Source of the DNA: an uncultured Acidimicrobiales bacterium
GTDB lineage: Bacteria > Actinomycetota > Acidimicrobiia > Acidimicrobiales > UBA10347
Length of the DNA: 64,000 nucleotides
Assembly: GCA_937991435.1 (NCBI GenBank)
Contig: CALKPY010000146.1
Span: 1 to 64,000, forward strand
Reading direction: 5' to 3'
In this document: in pieces, positions 48,013 to 61,079 of the stretch
Layout of the letters: each line of letters opens with the position of its first letter
Position numbering within the stretch: position 1 is the first letter of the stretch
The notes under the pieces: generated by a model
What the model was told of the DNA's origin: nothing
Seen by the model: the letters and a program-made list of their open reading frames with translations, nothing else
Databases searched by the model: none
Position numbers and translations under genes: made by a program

Positions 48013-48648
48013 ATGTTGTTCGATGCTGGTTGCTGCCGTTGCGAGGGGACTGCAGGCCCCGTATGCGTGGCCTGTTCTAACACCTTTGGTGACGTCGGCG
48101 TGGTTGAGCCGACGCAGTTGTCGTGCGGCGGCGCTTCGCTGGCCGCGTGCCGCGCAAGGTTCGTGTTGGATCAACCCATGCTCGAGCTCATGCGCGCCTA
48201 CAAGTACCGTGGCGAACGCCGACTGGGCGCCTGGTTCGCTTCGCAGATGACGTCGCTGTTCCCGCTCGCAGTCGATCACCTGGCATGGGTCCCGACGACG
48301 CCCGAGCGGCTTCGAGCGCGCGGCTATGACCAATCAGAAGTCTTGGCACGCTCTCTTGGTCACAAGACTGGGGTACCGGTCGCTCGGGTGTTGACCCGCG
48401 ACTCGGGTGACCACCGACAAACCGAGCGCGGTGTGGTCGACCGTGCTGGTGGGCCTCGTCTGAATGTTCGCGATCGGGTCAGAGGCACCGTTGTCATTGT
48501 TGACGACGTAATGACGACTGGTGCGTCGTTGCACGTTGCAGCGGAACAGTGCCGCAGAGCCGGAGCAAGTCGGGTCATTGGCCTGGTTGCGGCTGCGACA
48601 CCGCGGCGGGCGGGCCCTGGCTCGTCTAGAGTCCGTTCATGGAAGTGA
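48013..48648 (+). CDS. ComF-family phosphoribosyltransferase
   Basis: CCRCEG, LDQPMLELMRAYKYRGERRLG, VPTTPERLRARGYDQSEVLAR, VVIVDDVMTTGASL. Confidence 0.9.
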   Translation: MLFDAGCCRCEGTAGPVCVACSNTFGDVGVVEPTQLSCGGASLAACRARFVLDQPMLELMRAYKYRGERRLGAWFASQMTSLFPLAVDHLAWVPTTPERLRARGYDQSEVLARSLGHKTGVPVARVLTRDSGDHRQTERGVVDRAGGPRLNVRDRVRGTVVIVDDVMTTGASLHVAAEQCRRAGASRVIGLVAAATPRRAGPGSSRVRSWK

Positions 48649-49208
48649 GAATCAGCGCACGGCGCACCGAAATCAGCCCTCGTCTTGAGGATTACACGGT
48701 TGAGAAGGTAGAGCGACTAGATCGCTTCGTCTCTGGCCTTGACGAGAGCGATGTTCATTTCGTCGAAGAGACCAATCCCCGCATCACCGACAGCGTTCTT
48801 TGCGAGGTCACGGTGCAAGGCCATGGTCACCATGTGCGCGCATCGCACACCGGCCCCGATGGTTTCGCGGCGATCGACGGTGCCGTCGACAAGCTTGAAC
48901 GACAGCTTCGGAAACTGAAGACTCGACTCATTCGTCGTTGGCACGCGAGTGGCGACGAGGCGAAATTGTCTGCAGCCGGCGTTGGTGCCGAAGAAGCCGT
49001 CGACGCTGGTGAGCAGCCGCCGGAGCCTGCTCGCATCGTCAAGTCAAAGAAGTTCCACATCGCCGCAATGACGCCCGACGATGCGGTACTTGAACTCGAA
49101 CTGGTCAATCACGACTTCTACTTCTTCCACAACAGCGAAACCGAGCGAGCGGCGATCGTGTACCGGCGCCGAAATGGCGACTTCGGTCTCATCGACGAGG
49201 CCGGCTGA
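48639..49208 (+). CDS. hpf: Long-form ribosome hibernation promoting factor
   Basis: MEVRISARRTEISPRLEDYTVEKVERLDRF; C-terminal dimerisation KKFHIAAMTPDDAVLELELVNHDFYFFHNSETERAAIVYRRRNGDFGLI. Confidence 0.95.
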   Translation: MEVRISARRTEISPRLEDYTVEKVERLDRFVSGLDESDVHFVEETNPRITDSVLCEVTVQGHGHHVRASHTGPDGFAAIDGAVDKLERQLRKLKTRLIRRWHASGDEAKLSAAGVGAEEAVDAGEQPPEPARIVKSKKFHIAAMTPDDAVLELELVNHDFYFFHNSETERAAIVYRRRNGDFGLIDEAG

Positions 49209-49419
49209 TCGAAATGTTAGACACCTGAATATCGCCGGACAAGCACTCTTTGACGGTCCTGCCGATCTTGGCGCCGTGTTCTCAATGTGAGGACTCGAAG
49301 CGCGTTTAAGCTTTGCTCGATTTGAGGTCGAGCCGCTAGCTGGTATAAGAATTTCTCCCAAGGTGACCAGCGTCTCGCGCGCCATCGCCCCTGAGTAGCG
49401 CCGGTACCCTGAGAGGTTC

Positions 49420-52146
<2,727 letters not shown>

Positions 52147-52176
52147 TGACTCGCCGGGCCGAGTGATTGTTTACTC

Positions 52177-53286
52177 ATGCAAGATTTTTCGACGGCGATC
52201 GCAGCGCTGACCAAGCGTCTTAACGACGCTGAGACTTACCTCAATATTGAGGCGCTTCGCGAGCGCAAACCAGAGCTCGAAGATGCAGCGGCGCGCCCTG
52301 ACCTCTGGGATCGCCCCGACGAAGCTCGCTCTGTGACCGCCGAATTGTCGGCTGTCATCGACGACCTCGACATGTTCGATCGTCTCGGTGAAAAGATCGA
52401 CGAAGCTGCGACGCTGCAAGAGCTCGGCCAGGAGGCTGGTGACGACTCGGTTGAGTCAGAGGTCAGTGCTCTTGTGAACTCCGCGAGCGCTCAGTTCGAT
52501 GAGCTTGAGCTTCGTTCGCTGCTCGCTGGCGAATATGACGAACGCGATGTCGTCTGCACGTTGCAGAGCGGCGAAGGCGGCACCGATGCCCAGGACTGGG
52601 CTGAGATGTTGTTGCGTATGTATCTCAAATGGGCAGAGCGTCGTGGATTCAAAATCACGGTCGAGTCGGCCCACGAGGGCAGCGAAGCGGGTCTGACGTC
52701 GGCAGAAGTCACGATTTCTGGACGCTACGCATACGGCTGGATGCGCTCAGAAAATGGAGTGCATCGCTTGGTGCGAATTTCGCCGTTTAACAAAGAAGGC
52801 AAACGCCAAACCGCATTTGCTTCGATGTCGGTGGTGCCGCTGTTCGACGAAGTCAACGATGACATCGAAGTCGACGAGACAGAGCTGCGAATTGACACCT
52901 ACCGATCTTCGGGTGCTGGCGGCCAGCATGTCAACGTGACCGACTCGGCCGTTCGCATCACGCACCTGCCGACCGGAACAGTGACCTCGTGTCAGAACGA
53001 GCGAAGTCAGCATCAGAACAAAGACAGAGCGATGCAGATGCTCAAGGCCAAGCTGCTTGATCTTGAACGTAACAAGCGCGATGCAGAGATTGCTCAGATC
53101 GCTGGCGATGTAGCCAACGTCGGATTTGGCAGCCAGATACGAAGCTACGTACTTCAGCCCTACGAGATGGTCAAAGACCTGCGCAGCGAGTATGAAACCG
53201 GCGATGTCGCCGGGGTTCTCGCTGGCGGTGTTCAGCCGTTCATGGAGGCCTATCTGCAACATATGCGGGCGACCGGCACCGAATGA
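52177..53286 (+). CDS. prfB: Peptide chain release factor 2
   Basis: SGAGGQHVNVTDSAVRITHLPTG (GGQ motif), no internal frameshift needed. Confidence 0.97.
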   Translation: MQDFSTAIAALTKRLNDAETYLNIEALRERKPELEDAAARPDLWDRPDEARSVTAELSAVIDDLDMFDRLGEKIDEAATLQELGQEAGDDSVESEVSALVNSASAQFDELELRSLLAGEYDERDVVCTLQSGEGGTDAQDWAEMLLRMYLKWAERRGFKITVESAHEGSEAGLTSAEVTISGRYAYGWMRSENGVHRLVRISPFNKEGKRQTAFASMSVVPLFDEVNDDIEVDETELRIDTYRSSGAGGQHVNVTDSAVRITHLPTGTVTSCQNERSQHQNKDRAMQMLKAKLLDLERNKRDAEIAQIAGDVANVGFGSQIRSYVLQPYEMVKDLRSEYETGDVAGVLAGGVQPFMEAYLQHMRATGTE

Positions 53287-53377
53287 TCGGCGCGCCAGGG
53301 TGCCCACGTTTCGGGCAGCGTGCCGACTATGGTTTGCAGGCTGACCAGGCTCCCCTGTCGCAACAAGGCACCTTCTC

Positions 53378-54055
53378 ATGATCAAGCTTGAAAATGTCTC
53401 AAAGATATACAAAGGCGATGTAGCCGCGCTTCGTAATATCACCTGCGAGATCCAAAAGGGCGAATTCGTGTTCTTGGTCGGACCCTCAGGTTCCGGCAAG
53501 TCGACGTTCATGCGTCTGCTCAATAAGGAAGAAAATCCTGACAGCGGCATTGTGTATGTCGCGGGCAAAGACATCGGGCGCCTCAGCGGCTGGCGGGTAC
53601 CGTTCCTGCGCCGCAATATCGGAGCGATATTTCAAGACTTCAAGTTGCTCGATAACCGCACAGTTTCACAGAACGTGGCGTTCGCCCTCGAGGTGATTGG
53701 CCGTCCGCGCCACGTCATCTCGACACAGGTTCCAGCGATTCTCGAACTCGTAGGACTTAGCAAAAAGGCAGACAATTATCCCGAAGAGCTTTCAGGTGGC
53801 GAACAGCAACGTGTCTCAATCGCGAGGGCGTTCGTAAACCGACCGCTTATCTTGCTGGCCGACGAGCCAACCGGAAACCTGGACCCAGCGACGTCGGTCG
53901 GCATCATGAAGCTGTTGGACCGAATCAACAAGACTGGCACGACCGTGGTGATGGCCACCCACGACCGCGGAATTGTTGACCATATGCGCAAGCGCGTTAT
54001 CGAGCTTGATCACGGACATCTGGCCCGCGATCAGGCCCGCGGCGTTTACGAGTAG
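53378..54055 (+). CDS. ftsE: Cell division ATP-binding protein FtsE
   Basis: [52 protein letters not shown]; followed by ftsX. Confidence 0.97.
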   Translation: MIKLENVSKIYKGDVAALRNITCEIQKGEFVFLVGPSGSGKSTFMRLLNKEENPDSGIVYVAGKDIGRLSGWRVPFLRRNIGAIFQDFKLLDNRTVSQNVAFALEVIGRPRHVISTQVPAILELVGLSKKADNYPEELSGGEQQRVSIARAFVNRPLILLADEPTGNLDPATSVGIMKLLDRINKTGTTVVMATHDRGIVDHMRKRVIELDHGHLARDQARGVYE

Positions 54056-54069
54056 ATCCGGTAGACAAA

Positions 54070-54960
54070 ATGAACTTCCGCATCGGCAATCTTGGCCGCG
54101 AACTCAGCTACAGCATCAGGCGAAGTCCCAGCCTTTTCATCGGCACCCTCGTCACCATTCTCATCTCGTTGACGTTCCTCGGCGGTGGACTCGTCGTGCG
54201 CGAGGCGGTGAACCAGGCAACGGAGCGTTGGCAAGATGACGTTGAGTTCATCGTATTCATGAATCCCGAGGCGAGCCCAGCGGAGATCAACGCGATCAGC
54301 AGCAAGCTCGATGCCAACCCTGAAATCGAACGTCACAACTACGTCAATAAAGAGGCAGCGTTCGAGGAGTTCCAGAACATCTTTCGGGACTCGGAACAGA
54401 TCCGCGACATCGTGAGCGCCGAAGAAATGCCGCCGTCATTTCGAATCGTGCCTCAAAATCCCGACTCTGAAGTCGTTGAAGAACTTGCCGATCAGTTTCG
54501 CGCCGACCCGGGCGTATTCGAGGTTGTTGCTGCGGTCGACACCATTCGCCAGATCGAAAACGTGACGAACAGTATCAACTGGGTGTTCACAGTTGTTGGC
54601 TTGCTGTTGCTGGTCTCCGCCCTTTTGCTCGTGTACAACACGATTCGTACGACGATCTTTGCACGCCGGCGTGAGGTCGAAGTGATGCGGCTCGTCGGTG
54701 CGTCAAACTGGTACATACGCGTCCCGTTTATGGCCGAAGGCGTCTTGCAGGGCCTTCTCGGCGGATTGTTGACGCTTCCGTTTCTGTGGCGATGGAACAC
54801 ATTCTTGTCAAGGCTTGGCGGAGACGGCCTGGCCCTGTTTGATAATCTCGAGGCGCCTCGCGCCGACATGATGCTTATTTGGTTGGGAATGACGGCCTTG
54901 GGGGTCTTGATCGGCGCGATCGCGTCGACGGTGGCGCTGTCGCGCTTCCTCGACGTCTGA
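54070..54960 (+). CDS. ftsX: Cell division protein FtsX (permease-like)
   Basis: Four TM topology, extracellular loop, VYNTIRTTIFARRREVEVMRLVGASNWYIRVPFMAEGVLQGLLGG. Confidence 0.96.
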   Translation: MNFRIGNLGRELSYSIRRSPSLFIGTLVTILISLTFLGGGLVVREAVNQATERWQDDVEFIVFMNPEASPAEINAISSKLDANPEIERHNYVNKEAAFEEFQNIFRDSEQIRDIVSAEEMPPSFRIVPQNPDSEVVEELADQFRADPGVFEVVAAVDTIRQIENVTNSINWVFTVVGLLLLVSALLLVYNTIRTTIFARRREVEVMRLVGASNWYIRVPFMAEGVLQGLLGGLLTLPFLWRWNTFLSRLGGDGLALFDNLEAPRADMMLIWLGMTALGVLIGAIASTVALSRFLDV

Positions 54961-54971
54961 GGTCCTCCGCC

Positions 54972-57113
54972 ATGCGATCCAAACCGGCTGCGATCACCGC
55001 GGCTAGCCGCACGCTTTGGGCTGTGTTGCCACTTGCGTTGTTGTTAGCAGGCTTGGCAGCCTCAACGTCTGGGCCAGCTTCGACAGCCAGCGCTCAACAG
55101 TCGTGCTCTCCCGGAACCGTGTTCAGCCCTGATGCTGGCGTTTGTGTGTCGATCGTTCCCGACGCTGAGCCGACGCCAGCCGACGACGAACCAATCGTGC
55201 CATTTCAGGGGTCTGATGGCATCAGATGTCCAGACGGCTTGACCTTCAACGATGACTTCAGCGAGTGCATCGACCCGACGCCAACGCCAGAGCCTGCACC
55301 AACGTGCGACGAGGGCTACTCGCTCGGAGCAGATGACGTCACGTGTGTGGCCGACGTTCCCGATTGCGGTGACGGCAAGATTCTCGGAGATAGCGGCAAT
55401 TGCGAGCGAAGTTTCAACTGTTCCGAAGGCCTGATCTTGACGAGCGACTTGCTGTCGTGCACAAGTAGCGGCTGCCCGTCAGGTGAGATCGTGTCGGTTG
55501 ATGGCAAGCGCTGCCTGGCTCCAGACCTGAGGTGCCCCAATGGTTCACTGCGCCCGGTCGGTGGGGCCTGCCTGGTGGTAGAAGCTGACGATGACGACGC
55601 TGACGGGTCAGATGGCGTGGCAGTTCGATGTGCGACCGGCGATCAGTTCTGTCAGGCACTTGTCAAGCAGTGCGCCGAAGAACGTGCAGCTGGCAACGGC
55701 GACGAGAACTGCGAAGATCCGCGTGGCACATGTCTCGCTGACGACTCTGACTGTGAGCAGGCCAATGACCGGCTCGCGGAGTGCGCGGCCCTGCTCGAGT
55801 CTGACGAAGACGTGGGGGCAGCCTGTCGAGATCTGTGCCCGCGGCTGCATGAACTCGATGCGTCAGGACAATGTGTCGAGTATCTCGACCCAACGCATCC
55901 GTGCGTTTCTTCCGGCAGCGTGCCGTCGTCGGTGACATCGAACGAACAGCTCGACTTCTATTCGTACCTGGCCGGTACTGGACAGTGCGTTACCCGGGTT
56001 GAATTCTTGCGACGGTTGGGCAATTTCGAAGCAGCTGCTGAAGCCGAGGCTGGCGCTTTAGCGGTTCTTCGCGACACCACCTTGAAGTACCTTACGGTGC
56101 AAGAGCAACTCGCTGTGCTCGACGAACAGCTTGAAGAAGCTGTGCGTCAGGTCGAGTCTTTGCGTGACGAGGCTGCAGAAGCCGATGAGCTCCGCGCCGA
56201 GACCGAAGCCAAACTCGAGGAGACCACGGCGCTTCTCGAGATCGAACGTGAGATCATGCGCCTTGAAGTCTTGGGCTTCTTCGTGAGCGGCGGAGACCAG
56301 GCGATTGTGGGTGCGGTGCTTTCGGCATCGAACATTTCTGAGATAGGGCTCGCCGAGAGCTACGGCCGATTGATCCTTCGCAATCAGGCCGAGACGGTAG
56401 ACCGGTTTCAGACGTTGGAGACCGAAGCAGTCGAACTCGGCGATGAACTCGACCAGGCGATTATCGAGGTAGAGGACGCTCTTAACGAAGCACAGGACAC
56501 CCAGCTCGATGTCGAGTCGCTGCTTGCGGACACTGCGAAGATTCGCGAGCAACAGCTTGCTCGTCGCGATCTCGAGGCGGAGCTAGTGTCGGACCTCCGT
56601 GCCGATAAGGCGGCATACGCCCGAGAGTTGGGCGTGTTCGACCAGGCCTCTCGCGAGATTGCAGACATAATCAGCGAGTCAGAGTTTCTCGTCACCGAGT
56701 TCCGTGACTTTGACGGATTGTTTGCGAATCCGGTCATTCCCGCTCGTGCCGGCTCGGGATTTGGCCCGCGCCTTCATCCGATTCTTGGCTATGTGCGCAA
56801 TCATGATGGTGTCGACTTCGACGCCGACTTCGGCGAGTCGATCTATGCCGTTGCTCCAGGAGTCGTGCAGATCGCGAGCACATTCGGTGGCTACGGGCAA
56901 ACAGTCGTGCTCGACCACGGCGGTGGCCTGCTCACTCTGTATGCCCACATGAGCGGTTACAACGTCGAACCAGGCGACGAGGTCGAACGCGGCGACGTGC
57001 TGGGTTTCATTGGTTCAACAGGTCTGTCGACCGGTCCTCACCTGCACTTTGAGGTCTGGGTTGACAACGGAACAGCGGTCGACCCGGCGCCCTACCTCAC
57101 TGCTTCGGAGTAG
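54972..57113 (+). CDS. Secreted M23 peptidase with N-terminal Cys-rich repeats and coiled coil
   Basis: Signal peptide [18 protein letters not shown]; about 8 CxxG-type Cys-pair repeats; Glu-rich coiled coil; [28 protein letters not shown] and [14 protein letters not shown]...HLHFEVW M23 motifs. Confidence 0.93.
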   Translation: MRSKPAAITAASRTLWAVLPLALLLAGLAASTSGPASTASAQQSCSPGTVFSPDAGVCVSIVPDAEPTPADDEPIVPFQGSDGIRCPDGLTFNDDFSECIDPTPTPEPAPTCDEGYSLGADDVTCVADVPDCGDGKILGDSGNCERSFNCSEGLILTSDLLSCTSSGCPSGEIVSVDGKRCLAPDLRCPNGSLRPVGGACLVVEADDDDADGSDGVAVRCATGDQFCQALVKQCAEERAAGNGDENCEDPRGTCLADDSDCEQANDRLAECAALLESDEDVGAACRDLCPRLHELDASGQCVEYLDPTHPCVSSGSVPSSVTSNEQLDFYSYLAGTGQCVTRVEFLRRLGNFEAAAEAEAGALAVLRDTTLKYLTVQEQLAVLDEQLEEAVRQVESLRDEAAEADELRAETEAKLEETTALLEIEREIMRLEVLGFFVSGGDQAIVGAVLSASNISEIGLAESYGRLILRNQAETVDRFQTLETEAVELGDELDQAIIEVEDALNEAQDTQLDVESLLADTAKIREQQLARRDLEAELVSDLRADKAAYARELGVFDQASREIADIISESEFLVTEFRDFDGLFANPVIPARAGSGFGPRLHPILGYVRNHDGVDFDADFGESIYAVAPGVVQIASTFGGYGQTVVLDHGGGLLTLYAHMSGYNVEPGDEVERGDVLGFIGSTGLSTGPHLHFEVWVDNGTAVDPAPYLTASE

Positions 57114-57141
57114 TCTTCTCGAACAGAACCAGGAGGGGCAC

Positions 57142-58230
57142 ATGTCACACGAAGTACAGGGCATTGTTGCGAGAGCCGTTGGACAACCGGTCTCGCTGGA
57201 GACGATCATCGTGCCGGATCCCGGTCCCGGCGAAGCACTGATCAAGGTGCAGGCGTGCGGCGTCTGCCACACAGACCTGCACTACCGCGAGGGTGGAATT
57301 AACGACGAGTTTCCATTCCTGCTCGGTCACGAAGCCTCTGGCATCGTCGAGGCGGTGGGTGACGATGTAACCGAGGTAGCCCCGGGCGACTTTGTGGTGT
57401 TGAATTGGCGAGCGGTATGCGGGGACTGTCGAGCTTGTCGCCGCGGCGAGGCTCAATACTGTTTCGCAACCCACAACGCCACACAGAAGATGACTTTGAC
57501 TGATGGCACTGAGCTGAGCCCCGCACTTGGTATCGGAGCGTTTGCCGAGAAGACCCTCGTCGCCGCGGGGCAGTGCACCAAGGTCGACCCTGCGGCGAGT
57601 CCTGCAGCTGCTGGCCTTTTGGGTTGTGGGGTGATGGCTGGCATCGGCGCTGCCATCAACACCGGCGAAGTCGGTCGCGGCGATTCGGTCGCTGTTATTG
57701 GTTGTGGCGGAGTCGGAAGCGCAGCAGTTTGCGGCAGCGATCTCGCAGGCGCTGCGACCATCATTGCCGTAGATATCGATGATCAGAAGCTCGCATGGGC
57801 ACGTGAGTTCGGCGCCACGCACACCATCAACGCCGCGAACGAAGATGTTGTAGAGCGAATTCGCGAGCTGACCAATGGCAACGGCGCCGATGTCGTGATC
57901 GAAGCTGTTGGGTTGCCGGCGACCTACGAGCAAGCCTTTTATGCTCGCGACCTTGCTGGCACCGTAGTTCTTGTCGGCGTGCCAACACCTGACATGAAAA
58001 TCGAGCTTCCACTTATTGATATTTTCGGACGCGGCGGCTCGCTGAAATCGTCGTGGTACGGCGACTGTCTGCCAAGTCGAGACTTTCCGATGCTTATTGA
58101 CCTGTACATGCAGGGCCGGCTGAACCTCGACGGGTTCGTATCTGAAACGATCGGGCTTGACGGCGTCGAAGAGGCATTTCACAAGATGGAACGCGGCGAA
58201 GTCCTACGTTCAGTCGTCGAGATTGGCTGA
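57142..58230 (+). CDS. Zinc-dependent class III-like alcohol dehydrogenase, S-(hydroxymethyl)mycothiol dehydrogenase type
   Basis: [77 protein letters not shown]. Confidence 0.82.
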   Translation: MSHEVQGIVARAVGQPVSLETIIVPDPGPGEALIKVQACGVCHTDLHYREGGINDEFPFLLGHEASGIVEAVGDDVTEVAPGDFVVLNWRAVCGDCRACRRGEAQYCFATHNATQKMTLTDGTELSPALGIGAFAEKTLVAAGQCTKVDPAASPAAAGLLGCGVMAGIGAAINTGEVGRGDSVAVIGCGGVGSAAVCGSDLAGAATIIAVDIDDQKLAWAREFGATHTINAANEDVVERIRELTNGNGADVVIEAVGLPATYEQAFYARDLAGTVVLVGVPTPDMKIELPLIDIFGRGGSLKSSWYGDCLPSRDFPMLIDLYMQGRLNLDGFVSETIGLDGVEEAFHKMERGEVLRSVVEIG

Positions 58231-59269
58231 GCTCATCAGCTCGCGCGCATGGCTCCGCGCTGACCTCGAATCCGACGTATCGTGGCAGCTCGAATGGACG
58301 CCTTCGTTGCTCGATGCTCTCAAGACCTGGGCGACAGCCGACATGGTCGCGGCCGTGCAGAACGAACCGACCTCGCTCAACTACTTCGTGGGTTCAGCTC
58401 CGGAAAAGCTGATTGAATTCGCACAGGAAATCCGAACCAATCTGATCGATGGCGCCGGTCTCTGTCTGGTCAAGGGCTACTCGCTGTTGACCTCGGTCAA
58501 CTTCGCTCAGGCTGCCGTCGGGTTTGTTGCTTTTGGTGCCCTTGTCGGCATGCCCCGACGCCAGAATGCAGCTGGGCACCTGTTGGGGCACGTTGTCGAC
58601 GTCGGCCTTCGCGCTGACGACCCGACGGTACGCATCTACCAAACGAATCAGCGCCAGTCGTTCCACACCGATTCGACCGATGCTGTCGCCCTGTTGTGCG
58701 TGCGTCCAGCGCCCCGCGGAGGTCTTTCGCTGGTGGCCAATGCCGAAGCCGCGTACCGGTTGATGGTGCAGCGGGATCCAGCGCTCGCGAAACGCATGTT
58801 CGATCCGGTAGCGACCGATCGCCGGGGCGAGCACGCTCCGGACCAGAACCCATGGTTCGAAATTCCGGTGCTCACCTGGTCCGGTGACCGATTGACCTGT
58901 ATCTATCAGCGGCAATACATCGAGTCAGCAGCGCGTTTTGACGACGCGCCGCGTCTCGACCCCGAACACCGCAGCGCACTCGACTTGTTCGACGAGATCC
59001 TCAACGACCCACTCGTGCATGCGCCAATGCAGTTCGAGTCGGGTGACATGCAGTTTGTGCACAACCACTCGCTCTTGCATGATCGGACTGCGTTCGAAGA
59101 TCACGCCGACCCGGGTCTGCGTCGCCACCTTCTGCGGTTATGGCTTTCGTTGCCCGGAGACCGTGAACTGGCGCCGTCATTCGCGCAACGCTATGGATCA
59201 GTCACTGTCGGGGATCGGGGCGGAATCTCGGTTGGCGATGACCTCGCCACGATTTCGTTGGTTCCCTAG
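58223..59269 (+). CDS. TauD/TfdA-family Fe(II)/2-oxoglutarate dioxygenase
   Basis: [24 protein letters not shown] (HxD), [28 protein letters not shown] start inferred, overlaps the preceding stop. Confidence 0.88.
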   Translation: MAELISSRAWLRADLESDVSWQLEWTPSLLDALKTWATADMVAAVQNEPTSLNYFVGSAPEKLIEFAQEIRTNLIDGAGLCLVKGYSLLTSVNFAQAAVGFVAFGALVGMPRRQNAAGHLLGHVVDVGLRADDPTVRIYQTNQRQSFHTDSTDAVALLCVRPAPRGGLSLVANAEAAYRLMVQRDPALAKRMFDPVATDRRGEHAPDQNPWFEIPVLTWSGDRLTCIYQRQYIESAARFDDAPRLDPEHRSALDLFDEILNDPLVHAPMQFESGDMQFVHNHSLLHDRTAFEDHADPGLRRHLLRLWLSLPGDRELAPSFAQRYGSVTVGDRGGISVGDDLATISLVP

Positions 59270-59290
59270 AGAGGTCGCAAGCGCTGACCG

Positions 59291-60094
59291 TCAGAATCCT
59301 GCGAACGGCAGCGCTGGGGGCCGTTGCAACCAATTCTCGGCGACCCATTCGGCGTGGCCGTCGACGATGTGCAAGGTAAACGCCTGACGCTGTGCTGGCG
59401 AACGGTTGACATCGCTCCAATGCGGTAGAGCTCCATCGAGCACGATGAGAGTGCCAGCGGCGACCTCGAGCGGAACTGCATCGCCGATTGGGTACGGCGT
59501 TGGGTCAAAGACATCGGTGGTCGTGCCCATTCCTTCGCGTCGGAACTGCGACTTGACCGGAATTCGATGTCCACCAGGGATCGCCCACATGCAGCCGTTG
59601 TCGATCGTGGCGTCGTCTACCGCGACCCACAAGCCCACGACCGATCGTGGGTTCGTCCACAGGAATGTGTGATCGGTGTGCCATGTTACTTCTCCGCCGA
59701 TGCCGGGATGTTTGAAGATGTACATCGATTGAACAAGTTTCGGTTCGTCGATGCCTAACCCCTGGGCAACGTCGGCGAAACCGAGCTCGCGACAGAACGC
59801 GCTGAACACCGGGTCGAGGTCGTGCATTGCATGGCCAAGCTTGTTCAATCGCCCGCCGTTTGCCTCGAAGAAGCCACGTACCTTGTCGCCAGATTCGAGG
59901 AACCATGTGTCGTCGCCATGGGCCTGGTCGCCCGTTGAGAAGACCGTGACGTGGTTGGGGTCGGTGATGAACGACGCCTCGAGTTCCGACGCCCGCGCAC
60001 GCAGCTGATCGAGGCGATCTGTTGGCACAAAGTCAGGCACGACGAGAAAGCCCTCGCGCTCAAAGGTCTCAAGCTGTGCAGTCGTTGGTCGCAT
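59291..60094 (-). CDS. Phytanoyl-CoA dioxygenase (PhyH) family protein
   Basis: TFEREGFLVVPDFVP, VTWHTDHTFLWTNPRSVVGLWVAVDDATIDNGCMWAIPGGH; start placed at MRPTTAQ. Confidence 0.92.
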   Translation of the reverse strand: MRPTTAQLETFEREGFLVVPDFVPTDRLDQLRARASELEASFITDPNHVTVFSTGDQAHGDDTWFLESGDKVRGFFEANGGRLNKLGHAMHDLDPVFSAFCRELGFADVAQGLGIDEPKLVQSMYIFKHPGIGGEVTWHTDHTFLWTNPRSVVGLWVAVDDATIDNGCMWAIPGGHRIPVKSQFRREGMGTTTDVFDPTPYPIGDAVPLEVAAGTLIVLDGALPHWSDVNRSPAQRQAFTLHIVDGHAEWVAENWLQRPPALPFAGF

Positions 60095-60146
60095 TATGCC
60101 TCGATCGAACGTTCCGGACTGCCATCGTAGATGCGACAATGGACGC

Positions 60147-61076
60147 ATGGTGAAACTCATTATTGACACCGATACGGGCGCAGACGACGCTATTGGGCTC
60201 TTGATGGCGGCGGCACATCCCGGTGCTGAAATCGTTGCCGTGACGACGGTGGCGGGCAACGTTCCTCTCGATCAGGCGACGACAAACGCCGGGTGGTCGC
60301 TCCATGTCGCCGGAGTGTCTGACGTTCCCATTTTCATTGGTTGCGACGGGCCGCTCGTTCGACCCCTCGAAACAGCCACCGAGGTGCACGGCGCCGACGG
60401 ACTGGGTGATACCAACTTTGGGCCGTCACCCATCGGCCCTCAACACGAGCACGCTGCAACGGCCCTCGTTCGCCTGGCGGTTGAACACGACGGCGAAGCG
60501 GTACTCATCGCGCTCGGTCCGCTCACCAATCTTGCGGTCGCTTTAGCGATTGATCCGTTGCTCCTCACGCGCTTCTCGCACACGGTGATTATGGGCGGTG
60601 CTCCTGACATGGTTGGCAACGTCAGCGATATGGCGGAGTTCAACATCTGGGTGGATCCCGAGGCAGCCGCAAAGGTTTTCGATGCTCCCGGTCGCAAAAC
60701 CATGGTCGGGTGGAATGTCGCGATGTCTGCCGCTCAGGTGAGCCGGCAAGCCCGCGCTCAAATGGCACAGCTTGGCACTGCGGCGGGGCGCTTCGCTCAC
60801 GATGTCACCGCGGTCGTTGAGAAGTTCTGTGCCGCGGAACTTGGTCTGGACTTCTTTGCGCTTCCAGACCCGATAGCGGTCGCCATTGCGCTAGATCCGT
60901 CCATCGTTACCCGTGACCAGGCGATTGGTATCAAGGTTGGCCTTGGTGACGAAGCACGCGGCGCGACCTTTCCTACGTGGCTCACCCCCGACGCGCGAGC
61001 AACCACGATCGTGTGGGAAGCAGATGCAGATGCGTTCAGTGCCCAGATGTTCGCCGCACTTAGACGATTGGACTGA
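60147..61076 (+). CDS. Nucleoside hydrolase (inosine/uridine-preferring type)
   Basis: VKLIIDTDTGADDAIGLLMAA, GADGLGD, LGPLTNLA, NIWVDPEAAAKVF. Confidence 0.94.
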   Translation: MVKLIIDTDTGADDAIGLLMAAAHPGAEIVAVTTVAGNVPLDQATTNAGWSLHVAGVSDVPIFIGCDGPLVRPLETATEVHGADGLGDTNFGPSPIGPQHEHAATALVRLAVEHDGEAVLIALGPLTNLAVALAIDPLLLTRFSHTVIMGGAPDMVGNVSDMAEFNIWVDPEAAAKVFDAPGRKTMVGWNVAMSAAQVSRQARAQMAQLGTAAGRFAHDVTAVVEKFCAAELGLDFFALPDPIAVAIALDPSIVTRDQAIGIKVGLGDEARGATFPTWLTPDARATTIVWEADADAFSAQMFAALRRLD

Positions 61077-61079
61077 GGG

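Noticed and set aside
52177-53286. Programmed +1 frameshift in prfB
   Set aside because: The ORF is continuous from the start codon; no in-frame UGA with a CUU-type slippery site is needed.
57145-58182. 345-aa minus-strand ORF antisense to the alcohol dehydrogenase
   Set aside because: Exactly mirrors a clear ADH gene; no motif.
60095-60259. N-terminal extension of the PhyH ORF
   Set aside because: Overlaps the divergent nucleoside hydrolase start; MRPTTAQLETFEREGF is the natural start.
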